From NCBI GenBank assembly GCA_029204225.1, contig CM055107.1, positions 46,386,651-46,450,650 on the forward strand: a stretch of 64,000 nt of DNA, read 5' to 3'. This document shows positions 13,081 through 23,890 of the stretch, piece by piece (position 1 is the first letter of the stretch; each line of letters opens with the position of its first letter). The DNA is from Diphasiastrum complanatum (taxonomy: Eukaryota > Streptophyta > Lycopodiopsida > Lycopodiales > Lycopodiaceae). The position numbers were made by a program, and so were the translations under genes. Below the pieces are notes generated by a model that did no database searches, was not told the origin of the DNA, and saw nothing but the letters and a program-made list of their open reading frames with translations.

Positions 13081-13544
13081 GCTTTTACTAGTTTTGTAAA
13101 CATCAATTATTGAGAGAGAGAGGAGAGCAATAAAGAATCATTTTCATTTTTGATTTTTTTTCTGCCTCTAAGCTTCTATAAAGTTGGGCTAATGGGCTAA
13201 TCTTCATTGAGCCCTAGTTATTACATATGATGTACACTTTCACTTTGTCTTTTCTTAAAGAAAAATGCAATGTGTCACAACTTTGTTTTGGAGCACTTCT
13301 TTCTTCCTTAGCTTGAAATCACTCAATGCTTGTGTGGGTGATTGATTTGGTCATAGATTGTTAACTAGACTATGAGGTATGTACTATGAAAACACATAAA
13401 CATACAACAACAAAAAACATATGGGATTGGCCCATATCACCCTAGAATAAAATTACAATACCCTAGAATTCTGTTTTGAAGGGATTGGTCTAGAAAGTCA
13501 TAGTTTTGTGTAGTACTTGCAAGATGCCCAATCATAGCGTTCAC
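13081..13544. other. Unrecognised spacer with one short repeat
   Basis: The only structure I see is a 45-50 bp block (GAAAGTCATAGTTTTGTGTA...) at 13481-13530 that repeats 12876-12925. No ORF of note. Confidence 0.45.
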
Positions 13545-14124
13545 GAGCTTCTATTTCCTCTTTAACTCTATCTATTGCTTTTTGAAGTGTCATTGTCGCA
13601 TCTTTCGCCAATAAGGTTCTTGTTGTGTGGAATGACCTGGGTAGGGCTCGAAGAAAATAACTAAGCTATTTTTTCTTAGAAATTGTATTTTCTACACCAG
13701 AATTCTGCAAGGAAATTAAGATATCTTTTATCTTTCACACGAATGTGTTCAGGTCTTTGTCGTCCCACTATAGGTAAGTTAATTGGTCTTCCAAAAACAT
13801 GATTTGATTACAAGATCGAGTTTCATTCTTGGTTTGCAATTCTTCCCATAAATCCTTTGCGTTTGAAATTGATGGAAGATCTAGCATTATATTGTCATGC
13901 ACTGAAGACGCAATAATTGCTATAGCTTTGTCATTTTTTAAACTCCATTCCCGAAGTTCTTTGCCAAGAGTAGCTACTGGCTTCTCCTCTATTGGTTCTA
14001 CCCATTGCCATAGACCTTTGCCCTTCAATAAGAGTGAAGTCTTTAATTTCCAAATCAAGTAATTTGAACCTTCTGGGTCCAAGATTGTAGTGATCTTAGC
14101 TTGAATATTGATGATGGACGACAT
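13545..14124 (-). pseudogene. Copia gag fragment, family D
   Basis: From ATG 14124 the gag reads MSSIINIQAKITTILDPEGS, NYLIWKLKTSLLLKGKGLW, NDKAIAIIASSVHDNIMLDL and LEDQLTYL, ending in a stop at 13768. Downstream the same frame continues with stops: ISLQNSGVENTISKKK, LRALPRSFHTTRTLLAKDAT and AIDRVKEEIEARER. That part matches the gag of the plus-strand element at 51131-51520, so both belong to one family. Truncated near 13545. Confidence 0.87.
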
Positions 14125-14293
14125 CTTCTAATTTTCTGAATCACATCAGATAGCGGCTTGCTGATGGATGTATGAAAAATGCTGAGAGACGTGCGAAGAT
14201 ACCACTGTATCGACTCTGATTTGTACTGATATCATTGTATTAGCTTTGAACCTATATACTCTGATACCATTGTATCAGATTTAATTTCGTAAG

Positions 14294-14307
14294 CTCTGAT
14301 ACCACTA
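14294..14307 (-). promoter_or_regulatory. Primer-binding site of family D
   Basis: The minus strand reads AGTGGTATCAGAGC. Two further near copies (CTCTGATACCA-type on the plus strand) lie at about 14260 and 14215 in the leader before the gag ATG. Confidence 0.6.
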
Positions 14308-14985
14308 TAGAAAAAAAAGTAATTATTCTTCCACAGAGAATACGATGAAAGTTTGAATAAATCAAACTAATGTCAGTGTCTTCAATCGGGTCTATATCTA
14401 ATCTATGTACTAATAGAACAATGTTTGCCTTGATTGAATATGCGTGCGAAAATAATATGCAGAAGTAAGAAACTATTGATCAAAAACAAATTTTTATAAC
14501 TCTGAATCTGATTTATCAATATACATCTCTTGTTTTCTTATCTCGTTGTTGTGTCTCTGATTGAGTGAGTGAGTTACAATGAGTAGTACACATGTATTTA
14601 TATTGCTACAGGACAGGTCTTTTGGCCTTTTATTTCTGTAACAGTAGATATCTAATTGTTTACAACGGTTGATATTCAAATAGACGTTCTATTTCCAGGT
14701 TCGAATAAATTTTGTTCGCGACTTATTTGCTACAGTGTATCTCTTTGTCTCAGCTTCGTGTTTCATGAATTGTTCACGACACTTGTCTCTTCGCGACATT
14801 TTCATCTTTCGCGAATTGTTCACAATAGATGACAACTTTGAGCATGAAGAAAAAATTCAAAATATTTCGCGACAAAATTCTGTTCGCGAATCTTTCAAGC
14901 TTCCTTCTACAAGAAATTGTTTCGCGAATCTTTCGAGTTGACTACCAGACAAAGTTCGTGAATTCTTTGAGGTTGATCACAAATA
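14308..14985 (-). repeat. Copia LTR, family D, with TTCGCGAA motifs
   Basis: The sequence between the primer-binding site and a junction with another element near 14985. Its upstream half (14720-14960) carries repeated TCGCGA cores (TTCGCGAC, TTCGCGAA) and GTTCACGA variants. The 3' LTR region of the same family at 55080-55220 has the related GCGAACACGAAAG. Boundaries are inferred from neighbours rather than from paired LTRs. Confidence 0.55.
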
Positions 14986-16258
14986 AGAATGTTTAGAGTT
15001 TGCATTTGTTTCTTATCCTTTGTCAAGTAAACTACGCGCTTTGTTAGTAGAATCAAGATCTGTCTAATCAGTTGTTCTACATTTTCATCAACGTCAAGAA
15101 TGTTAGATCCATCCACACCATTATCAATCATGCTTGAAGACACTTTTGGAATGTTCCCCTCATCAAAGATGACAACTCTACCAGCAATCAGTTTGTTAGT
15201 AGAAGGAATGTAAACCTTGTAGCCTTTACTCACCTACTATATCCAACAAAAATACGTCTTCTTGAAAAAGAATCCTCCTTGGTCCTATCATCAAGAGTAA
15301 TGTTGACATAGCATGTGCATCCAAAGGTTCTTAGAAAATTGACACTCGGCCTTCTCTTGAATAGCATCCCAAAAGGTGTCCTTCCATCCAAAATAGCACT
15401 CAGTCACAACAAAGCTTGATCCCAAAATGGTTTGTCAAGATTAGCACTTAACCTCATGGCTTTGGCACTTTCACATAAAGTCCTAGTCTTCCTTTCAGCC
15501 ACTCATTTTGACGTGGGGTCCTTGATGTTGTATACTCTGTCTTGATCACATGCTCATCACAAAAGGCCTTGAACTTGGTAGATATGTACTCACCACCATT
15601 GTCACTCCTTAAGCACTTGATCCTTTGCATTCTCCCTTGCAATCTTGAACTTGATAAAGACATCATACACTTCATCCTTGCTCTTTAGTAGATACATCCA
15701 ACAAAATCTACTAAAATCATCAATGAATGTTACATACATCTAATTGTAGTAAATCCATGAAAATCTGAATGAACAATTTGAAAAGGCTTTGTAGATCTAG
15801 ATGTAGATCTAGTATAAGGTAGTCTATGTGACATAGAGAAAGCACAAGACTCACAAACATGATTGATGCCACTTAAGGAACTTGGAAGCCCTATCACAAC
15901 CTTCTTCCTAGCCATTACCTCCAATGACTTGAAATTGAGGTGTCCCATTCTTTTATACCAAACATATTGAATAGGTATTTGTTTTCTTGCGACACATCCA
16001 ACCTGGTTAGCAATAACACAAGCATCTAGTTTAAACAACTTCCCTTGCCTTTTATCTTTTCCAAATAGGACATCCTTCCTTTTGATCATACAAGCATCTC
16101 CATCAAAATCCACCATGAGGCCTTTACTTAGCATTTGACTCACACTAAGCAAATTCTTGGTAATAGATGGAATAAATAAGACATCTTCCAAATAAACACT
16201 CCTATTTGTAAAGAGAGAAACAAGAATTGTGCCAATCCCTTTGACTGCACACTCACCA

Positions 16259-16261
<3 letters not shown>
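14986..16261 (-). pseudogene. Copia protease-end to post-integrase fragment, family A
   Basis: Reading down the minus strand: LEDVLFIPSITKNLLSVSQM (protease end), VWYKRMGHLNFKSLEVMARK and CESCAFSMSHRLPY (GAG-pre-integrase HHCC), QIVHSDFHGF (first catalytic Asp), YVTFIDDFSRFCWMYLLKSK, a frameshifted DNGGEYISTKFKAF (second Asp), then QNEWLKGRL where the QNGVAERK motif has lost one base. Past that, FGMLFKRRPSVNFLRTFGCT and GYKVYIPSTNKLIAGRVVIF follow in broken frames. The 5' end stops exactly at a (CT)n tract. It shares several breaks with 20358-21468. Confidence 0.88.

Positions 16262-16332
<71 letters not shown>
16262..16332. repeat. (CT)n microsatellite, about 71 bp
   Basis: Uninterrupted CT repeat placed precisely at the break of the copia fragment; the paralogue at 21130 continues here with ATCATCATTGGCCATG instead. 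Confidence 0.96.
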
Positions 16333-16335
<3 letters not shown>

Positions 16336-17068
16336 AGGCTATATATAGACTTTTTTTTGTTGACAACCCTTGTGGCCAGGGTTGCCACTGACGGGACACA
16401 TGTAGCATCGAGTACCCAGTCATGTGTCTAATTGGCCCCAATCTTGTGACTAAACCCGAAACACATGTACAGAGTAGTATATTAATTCTACTTTTATTCC
16501 AAGGAACAAAGGGAGATTGTCTACTTTGAGCTTATATGACGGCTCGTAAGCATTTGAACTTTGCTTATGGGATATAGGCCAGTGGCTATATAGATTTTCA
16601 TCTCAAACATTAACCATAGTGTCCAAGAACCTATAGCTCTATTATTTAGTTATTATATGAATAATCTCCGTGATAATAATGCATAACATGCCACAAATGC
16701 TATCTTTTGTTTAAAATTGAACGTTTGCTCTCCATTATTAGAAAACCCAAACAAAAAAATTTCCTCTCAGGTTTTTGAACCTTGTTACTTATGAACAAGA
16801 AAATTTTGCTCTAATCCAAATTCAACTCAAATTGTATATGCCGATGCTTATGGAGCCTTCCAAAGATGGTAAAGTCTAGTCCGGCCACTATATCATATAG
16901 TCAAGAGTAAAAACAATATCACTGGTAAAAGAATGATTGTAAATGCATTAAATTGTCATATTCTCCGTCAAAGGTTTAGTATCAACTACTAGTTGTTACT
17001 GAAATGAAATAAAGAGTAATAATGGGTATGTCTCATAAGGCATGACAAACTTTGCTCAAAGCGAGCCC
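16333..17068. other. No recognisable feature
   Basis: AT-rich spacer without motifs or ORFs that I can support. Confidence 0.45.
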
Positions 17069-17346
17069 ATGTAACTCCCAAGATAATGCCCGTTTCTTGT
17101 CACTGCTTGCAATAATATCTCAAGCCAAACATTACGAACGACAGAGCGTCGCCAATAAATTGCTCAAAATTACTAGTACTCCATGAATGATGTCTGCTGT
17201 CCGTTGTTCGATGTCCTAATCTGGCAAACCATTGTTCTCTGCATCTGAGTTTCCATGACCTACCTCTCGTGCATGGTTCCTATTTCATGCACATAGTAAA
17301 GTAGTTATTCAAGCTACAAAATTGGAATTTATGGTTTTTCTGTATG

Positions 17347-17482
<136 letters not shown>

Positions 17483-17546
17483 CTGCAACTGAACTGTTAA
17501 TGTCTGGTAGTCAATTGCAATAATGAGAATCAAAACTTCATTCAGG

Positions 17547-17568
17547 GAGAGAGAGAGAGAGAGAGAGG
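17547..17568. repeat. Short (GA)n tract
   Basis: About eleven GA units just inside the putative intron. Confidence 0.9.
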
Positions 17569-17580
17569 AACAAACCTTAC

Positions 17581-17901
17581 AAACTCAAACTCTCTGGAAT
17601 TGCCCGTGTAAGTCTGAACCTCAGACAGAAACCTGAGAAGAGTCTCAGAATCAATACAAGTCAAAGGAAGGAGTGGTATGCAGGCCATTACCCAGGGGGA
17701 AGAGGGCACGTAGTGTGGCCTCCAAAATATTCCTGATGATTCGTTATAGCAAACGTCAATTGCATTAGTGAACCCGATTGCCTGCATAACGTTTGTCAGC
17801 TGATCATGGTTGGCTGTAAACTCTCGAGTGCGCGAGAATATCAGCTTATAAGACTGCAACATGCACAAATTTCCAGCGGATCTGTTACTCTCAGAGGCCA
17901 T
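17581..17901 (-). CDS. Candidate host-gene first exon, unknown protein
   Basis: From ATG 17901 the frame is open for 107 codons (MASESNRSAGNLCMLQSYKL ... EVQTYTGNSREFEF) and ends exactly at GTAAGGTT, a strong plant 5' splice site (GT at 17580-17579). It continues 12 codons past this before stopping, so splicing is inferred, not required. No retroelement motif is present and I do not recognise a family. The start lies in a GA-rich leader, common in plant 5' UTRs. A diverged second copy at 12266-12507 keeps the same frame for about 65 residues, which supports past coding. No signal peptide; one moderately hydrophobic stretch (WVMACIPLLPL, residues 70-80). It could still be a chance ORF in duplicated non-coding DNA. 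Confidence 0.45.
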
Positions 17902-18140
17902 CTATCCCTCTCACGCTCGCCGCTCGCTCTCTCGCTCTGAAGTTTTCTTATGCCCTTTGAGGATGAGAAAAAACACTACTACCCGGAATCTTTCAATAGG
18001 AGGCCTTTGCAAATATCATTACTATATCATTTTCCTTTGTTCCAAATTAAGAAGAAGCCCATTGCAACAAACCATAATTAATGGTGTATGCACATTAGCT
18101 TGTCTAATGTGAGGAGGAAGAGCACCTATAATACTTGCCT
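17902..18140. repeat. Upstream flank of duplicated segment (copy B)
   Basis: Matches 12646-12715 and 12956-13080 of copy A. If 17901 is a real start codon, this is its promoter and 5' UTR on the minus strand; I see no clear TATA box. Confidence 0.65.
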
Positions 18141-18644
18141 GCTCATTTAACATTTCCAAAGTAAGGTAGTTTCAACCTAGATTGAATCACATATTCTTTT
18201 AGCAACAACTTAACTCGGATATCTCGCCAAATGTTTAGAATCCCAAATTATCATTTCAAAACATGAACATTATATAATCCATCCTCATAATTCACAATCA
18301 TTTAGAAACTTGAACATTTTATAATTGATTATTCTCATAATCCACAATCTACCATGAGTGTTCCAAGACTTTACTCATGTAAAGGTCCAACATGATATCT
18401 TGAATAGGATTTTTACAACCTTCATAAAATCATCATAATAAAAAATTAAATAACAACACATGATATTCCAGAATCCAAATATTATAAAAATATGAAATGG
18501 CTATTGGATTATGTTCTAGAAAATTTGAACGATGTCATGTAATAGAGTTATGTAATAGTAAATTACATGCTATTTTTTGCAAATGTCAAACAACTATATT
18601 TGAGAAAACTTATTCAAGACAAATTAATGGAACACCCATAAAAT
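18141..18644. other. No recognisable feature
   Basis: AT-rich sequence with no motif, ORF or repeat I can support. Confidence 0.4.
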
Positions 18645-18960
18645 GAAATATCTATCGAAGGAGACATTCAAATATAAAAGTAACGAAGGCCAAACACACA
18701 CTATATCGAATTTTGAACTTACAGAATTAAAGGATGATTTATAATAAAGATGTCTCTAATTATAAGGCATATAAGGACTTAACTGAATCGACTGGACCTC
18801 TATCAAAGAGATCCAAATAAGAAATATTATAAGGTGAGTCAGATAGTTCGAGCCTCAACCAACAATTGCGCATTTTCATAATAAGTCACGAGGATACATC
18901 AACAAATGTACACTTATAATTTTTCTATCGGCTAATATTAATTTAATACATGTAAATTCA
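18645..18960 (+). repeat. Dispersed repeat, copy 1 (about 310 bp)
   Basis: Colinear with 42770-43100: shared blocks include GGAGACATTC, ATATAAAAGTAACGAAGGCC, GACCTCTATCAAAGAGATCC and CAACAAATGTACACTT. In the second copy it follows a gypsy integrase tail, so it is probably gypsy 3' UTR or LTR sequence. Confidence 0.8.
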
Positions 18961-19469
18961 AGAATAGACACAATCCGTACACCTATTTGGCTAAAAGCAT
19001 GGTTTGGTGGTATAAAAAAAGAACCATTTTGCATTGTACCTTTTGGTAGTACATTTCACTTTTAGGGATTTGGGAGGGAGCTTGATAGATGCTACCCATG
19101 AATTAATGCAATGAAAGCATCCCTAGTAATAATGGGCCTACTCTCTTGGAGTATTGGGGGGTAAGTGGTGGGCCTACTCTTTCCTCCAATTAAAAGGTAG
19201 GGTCTTTCTACTAAAAAAAGGTAGTGTCCTTGACAGTACATGTCGTGCTTTTAGCCATTTGCGCTCCACGACTATATGCACTTGGTTAAGTGATCAATAC
19301 AATAATGAGTTCACTAGAGAATCAAGTTAATCGAGTTCCTTGCACTCATAAACTAATCTCTTATTTTATGTGCTAAGTGCTTCTATTCTGTCAGTTGATT
19401 TTCTTGCACTCTGGAGATGAGTTTCTTGTTTGTCGAATAGGTCATACATTTAGTTCGTCTACAAAGCTT
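18961..19469. other. No recognisable feature
   Basis: Unrecognised AT-rich spacer. Confidence 0.4.
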
Positions 19470-19645
19470 GACTATTTACCTACATACTTCTTGAGATCAG
19501 GTACAAGCTATTTTAAAACTATGCTTCACACATGGGAACATGCTCCACATGTGTGTAACGACTTTATTTACATGAAATTTGGCCTAATCAAGCCAATTTT
19601 GCATTATATCTCACACTCCTCAAAAACTAGCTTGATTAAACTATG
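19470..19645 (-). repeat. Fragment of LTR family X and adjoining internal sequence
   Basis: Diverged copy of 34325-34450: both have a CACACATG...CTCCACA-CATGTGTG block, TTTGGCCT..., then TTGCAT(T)...CTCACACTCCT and CAAAAA-CTAGCTTG. The LTR start (minus strand TGTGAGATATAATGC) falls at 19615, preceded by AGGAG, the remnant polypurine tract. Confidence 0.65.
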
Positions 19646-20026
19646 ACAGGTCAAAAATTGGTGGTGTAGTAGAAACAAGTTCTGAAACAAGGGTAGAACG
19701 TAGTATTCGTAGGAAAATCGTGAGAGGACGTGAACGGAGGAAGAGAGAAGGAAATAGTTTGCGGAACAACACCCCAATTATTATGGGAGGCTACAAGCAA
19801 GAACAGTCTAAAAGATTGTTGTTGCCGAAATAGACTCACAGCTCAAGCGATCTCACTTACAAGATTTTAAAAATTAATTCATACTCACAAAACAAAATGA
19901 GTATAGTCCACCCAGGTCCCACTTGGTAATTGAATGTAAGACTAAGCATTTGTCTCACAATGCAATAACGGAAATCATAGAAGATTTAGTGATTCTACAT
20001 TCAGTATCTCCAACTGTCTTGCATTC
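19646..20026. other. No recognisable feature
   Basis: Unrecognised spacer; a short minus ORF (19651-19839) has no signature. Confidence 0.4.
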
Positions 20027-20320
20027 CTAACCCACATCCATCAAATCTGAAAGAGTGTCATCTGGCACATCCTTACAAACAAATAATGTTGGTGTTCTAC
20101 GAACGTTTGCATTTGAAAAGAAATCAACAAATACATATAAGGACAGAAACCAACTTAATCTATTGAATTTTGATCCAGTGCTCACTTTCATTGAGTTTTT
20201 TAAATCTAACAGTAATTTGCATCTAAAAGATTTTGACACAATACTATCAGGTGCAAGCCATTCATCACTTCCAAAATGTGGCAATGGGATATCTTCAAGC
20301 TTTCCAAAACCTGCATACAT
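20027..20320 (-). CDS. Uncharacterised ORF, 97 codons
   Basis: The translation starts MYAGFGKLEDIPLPHFGSDE and contains FRCKLLLDLKNSMKVSTGSK and RLSWFLSLYVFVDFFSNANV. The frame stays open upstream toward the copia fragment at 20358 (reading ESKYILD before the Met). I see no known domain. An overlapping plus-strand ORF of similar length (20055-20345) means openness alone is weak evidence. It may be a captured or decayed exon next to the truncated end of the copia element. Confidence 0.25.
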   Translation of the reverse strand: MYAGFGKLEDIPLPHFGSDEWLAPDSIVSKSFRCKLLLDLKNSMKVSTGSKFNRLSWFLSLYVFVDFFSNANVRRTPTLFVCKDVPDDTLSDLMDVG

Positions 20321-20357
20321 ATCAAGAATGTACTTGGACTCATAGAAGCATATACCA

Positions 20358-21468
20358 CTATAGTCTTCCTTTCAGCCACTCATTTTGACGTGGGGTCCTT
20401 GATGTTGTATACTCTGTCTTGATCCCATGCTCATCACAAAAGGCCTTGAACTTGGTAGATATGTACTCACCACCATTGTCACTCTTAAGCACTTGATCCT
20501 TTGCATTCTCCCTTGCAATCTTGAACTTGATAAAGACATCATACACTTCATCCTTGCTCTTTAGTAGATACATCCAACAAAATCTACTAAAGTCATCAAT
20601 GAATGTTACATACATCTAATTGTAGTAAATCCATGAAAATCTGAATGTACAATTTGAAAAGGCTTTGTAATCTAGATGTAGATCTAGTATAAGGTAGTCT
20701 AAGTGACATAGAGAAAGCACAAGACTCACAAACATGATTGATGCCACTTAAGGAACTTGGAAGACCTATCACAACCTTCTTCCTAGCCATTACCTCCAAT
20801 GACTTGAAATTGAGGTGTCCCATTCTTTTATACCAAACATCTTGAATAGGTATTTGTTTTCTTGCGACACATCCAACCTGGTTAGCAATAACACAAGCAT
20901 CTAGTTTGAACAACTTCCCTTGTCTTTTAGCTTTTCCAACTAGGACATCCTTCCTTTTGATCATACAAGCATCTCCATCAAAATCCACCATGAGGCCTTT
21001 ACTTAGCATTTGAGTCACACTAAGCAAATTCTTGGTAATAGATGGAATAAATAAGACATCTTCCAAATAAACACTCCTATTTGTAAAGAGAGAAACAGGA
21101 ATTGTGCCAATCCCTTTGACTGCACACTCATCATCATTGGCCATGTAGATCACCCTCTTGTCATATCCATATGCCAACAAAGAAGTGAAGTGCTCTTTTT
21201 GAAAAGTCATGTGTGAACTTGCTCCACTATCAATCCACCAAGGATCTAGATCTCCATCATTAGCAAGCATACATGAAGGCATCACAAAAGCATCATCATT
21301 TGCATCTTGAACATCCAAACCATCCTCATCAAGAGTAAGAATACATTGCTTGTCTCCTTGATCTCTCTTCTTCTTGTAGCGCTCACTTGCAAAGTATCCT
21401 TTGATGCCACAATGAAAGCACTTGAGCTTTGATCTATCCTTCTTTTTGCCACTTGAAGAATCATCCAC
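20358..21468 (-). pseudogene. Copia nucleocapsid-protease-integrase, family A
   Basis: From 21468: CFHCGIKGYFASERYKK is a CCHC knuckle with His changed to Tyr and the last Cys to Arg. Then PWWIDSGASSHMTF is the protease active site, LEDVLFIPSITKNLLSVTQM the protease end, and VWYKRMGHLNFKSLEV with CESCAFSMSLRLPY the pre-integrase zinc domain. A one-base loss near 20672 shifts the first integrase Asp out of frame. In the next ORF (20358-20615), YVTFIDDFSRFCWMYLLKSK and LKSDNGGEYISTKFKAF carry the second Asp, and the catalytic Glu motif is frameshifted (QNEWLKGRL). The element is cut off at 20358; RT is missing. Confidence 0.9.
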
Positions 21469-22142
21469 TTGATCTTGCCCTTTAGACCACTTACTTTGGT
21501 TTTGTCCTTGAATTTGCCCTTTGTGAACATAGCCTCCTCTTGAAGTGTCGATGTAGATCCACCTCCTGCTTGAAGCCTATATTCTTCATTGATGAAGATC
21601 TTTTGAAGATCCATCAGACTTTCCAAAGTCTTTTGAATGGAAATACTTTGAACAATGTTAGCATGAGCATCCAACAAGCCATTAAGAATCACTTGAACAA
21701 GCTCTCCTTTCTTAATGCTTTCATCAATGCAAGCCAACTCATCACTCAATGCTTTCATCCTCAAAACAAAAGAAATTGGACTTTCTTCATTCTTTTGCAA
21801 ACAAAAAAAGATTTGCCTTCTGAGAATCAACACTCTAGAAGTAGACTTGGGGTTCATAAAGCTTCTTCAATGAATCCCAAGCATCCTTAGATGAAGTACT
21901 CTTACCAACCTCCTTGAGAAGCTCAATGGTAACATTCATCTTGATCATGTGTAGAGCCTTTTGGCCATCTTATCATAACTCACTTGATCTTGTTGTGTTG
22001 CTGGTCTCTCCTACAAACCTACAACAATATTTATAACATCATTCATCTCAAGAAGTGATTCCATCCTCACTTTCCACAATGAATAGTTACTTGAGGTAAG
22101 CCTATCATTGGCTTTGAACATGACTCCAATTGAGATTGCCAT
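21469..22142 (-). pseudogene. Copia gag, family A
   Basis: From ATG 22142 (MAISIGVMFKANDRLTSSNY, WKVRMESLLEMNDV) the gag passes stops and frameshifts, then runs openly: KSTSRVLILRRQIFF, FVLRMKALSDELACIDESIK, QVILNGLLDAHANIVQS and FINEEYRLQAGGGSTST. It is a UBN2-type gag. The polyprotein then shifts frame near 21470 into the knuckle-protease ORF. A leader with primer-binding site lies upstream. Closely related to 2392-3141 but retaining more. Confidence 0.87.
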
Positions 22143-22263
22143 GTAGCAATGGCCTGATCTTATGTTTCAACCTATTTCAATGCACAAAGCACTCCTTTAA
22201 ATAACAACAAATGTTTTCAAAAGAAATCACAAAGATTTGAAGCTACCTTAATAGTTCTCTTCT

Positions 22264-22276
22264 AGCACTTATACCA
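22264..22276 (-). promoter_or_regulatory. Primer-binding site of family A
   Basis: The minus strand reads TGGTATAAGTGCT, two mismatches from the standard site, located between the LTR end (22277 upward) and the gag ATG at 22142. Confidence 0.55.
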
Positions 22277-22310
22277 AGCAAATCAACACATAGAATCATA
22301 GAATCATAGT
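22277..22310 (-). repeat. Remnant of family A 5' LTR end
   Basis: CTATGTGTTGATTTGC on the minus strand matches the end of the LTR at 3273. The LTR is cut after about 30 bases where family C LTR sequence begins. Confidence 0.5.
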
Positions 22311-23102
22311 CATCGACGTCAACATCCTTTCAAAAGCAAGCCAGTCAACTCGACTTGCCTGAAGTCTTCGACGATTGTAGACTGTCACATTTAAAGTGGA
22401 GCTCTTCCTCTGCCCTGTTAGACGCAGACTATGTTACAGTTCACTTCAGTACTTTTCAGTAACTACATTGTTTCACGATCATTGCCCACATAGTTATTGT
22501 AACTGTTTTATGTATATATACATAACGGCAACTCATGAATAATCATAGAGTTATGAATCGATGTGATAAGGTAGATTAGTAGCATGATTCAGAGTTTCTC
22601 AGTGGACTCCATTGTATCTTAATTATCTGATTTCATAGGATCAGAGATCTTAGAGAGAGTGAAAGTCATTTAGGGAATATAGATAGTTATTCAATCTGTA
22701 GCTAGCTAAGTAAGATCACAACACATAGTGTGCTATTACTGTGATCCATTCTTGGGCACAGGATCATGATCTGGCAGTTGTATTCACAACAACTTAATTC
22801 AGATTCTCTATTTTCTTATGTGTATTCCACTATGAATGCTTTTTGGTAATTTCTCTCTCACTCCGTTGATACTTGCTCCACTCGGAATATCAATCTCGAA
22901 AAAAACATGGTTAGATGTCTAATTGTTTCACTCCCTTCATGGTTGTCTTCGACACCTACAAGATATTCCTCCTATCGATCTAAGTTTAAGTTTTAGTCTA
23001 AAACTATAGTTTGGTAAAGATCCTATTATAATTTGCATGTGGAGTTCTCTTTAGTCATTCCGCACCTATCAGAGCCCAACAAGCTGGTATCAGATATCCA
23101 AT
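22311..23102 (+). repeat. Copia LTR, family C (plus copy)
   Basis: Matches the minus-strand LTR at 28340-29160 throughout (for example TTTAAAGTGGAGCTCTTCC and CAGTTCACTTCAGTACTTTT). TATATATACATAA near 22513 is a plausible TATA box. The 3' end is set by the primer-binding site that follows; the 5' end merges with family A sequence and may be truncated. Confidence 0.75.
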
Positions 23103-23106
23103 AGAT

Positions 23107-23119
23107 TGGTATCAGAGCC
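23107..23119 (+). promoter_or_regulatory. Primer-binding site TGGTATCAGAGCC
   Basis: Exact match to the plant initiator Met-tRNA complement. Another TGGTATCAGA occurs 24 bases upstream (23084), inside the LTR end. Confidence 0.9.
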
Positions 23120-23178
23120 ATTGTTCCAAACTACTATTAGTATTCGAGATCGTTTTACAATTTCTTAGACCATTCATC

Positions 23179-23890
23179 ATGGAAGGTACATCCTCAGAAA
23201 TCCGCTTGATCAATAAGTTCAATGATGATGACTTCCACATGTGTTTGTTCAAAATGAAGTTGATACTCACTAAAAAAGAACTCTGGGGATATGTCAACGG
23301 TTCGATAGCTAAGCCAGCTGAACCTGACATGTTGACTGCCTTGGAAGCTAAGGATGGCAAAGCTCTTGCCATTGTATCTCTGAATTTTAAAGATTCACAA
23401 ATAGCTCATGTAGCTAATTGTTCCAGCTCCAAAGAGGCATGAGACATTCTTTCTTGTCTGTATGAAACAACATATGTATCGACTCGTCTCTTCTTGAGAA
23501 AGAAGTTCCTGTGGCTTAAGATGAGTAAAGGACCTCAGTCACTGATCATCTAAATGAATTCAAACACCTACTCAATCAGTTAGGTGCAATAGATTTGCCA
23601 GTATCGGATGAAGATGCTAACATGTCTCTTCTGTCTAGTCTTCCTCCCTCTTACGACAATTTAGTATTGCTACTTAGCAATACTCCTGACCTGTCTCTAT
23701 AGAAGGTGACAACAATTTTATTGTAGGAAGAAGTAAGAAGGAAAAGCTTATCTATGTCGAATATGAAGACAGTCGCTCTTTATTTGAATAAGCAACAGCT
23801 TCAGAAGAAGAAACCTTCGAAGGACAAGAAGACAAAAGCTAAGCACAGCAACAACCACAACAACACAATCGACAATATCAAAAGCCTCAG
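23179..23890 (+). pseudogene. Copia gag, family C (plus copy)
   Basis: From ATG 23179: MEGTSSEIRLINKFNDDDFH, then CLFKMKLILTKKELWGYVNG, DGKALAIVSLNFKDSQIAHV and, after a TGA at 23440, DILSCLYETTYV. A frame break at about 23532 (shared with 27.9 kb) leads to LNEFKHLLNQLGAIDLPVSD, SLPPSYDNLVLLL and a basic tail of NKQQLQKKKPSKDKK. It is joined directly to RT sequence near 23890, so protease, integrase and most of RT are deleted. Confidence 0.88.

Noticed and set aside
20055-20345. 96-codon plus ORF opposite 20027-20320
   Set aside because: No motif and no better support than the opposite frame; at most one of the two can be real, and I kept the minus frame only at low confidence.
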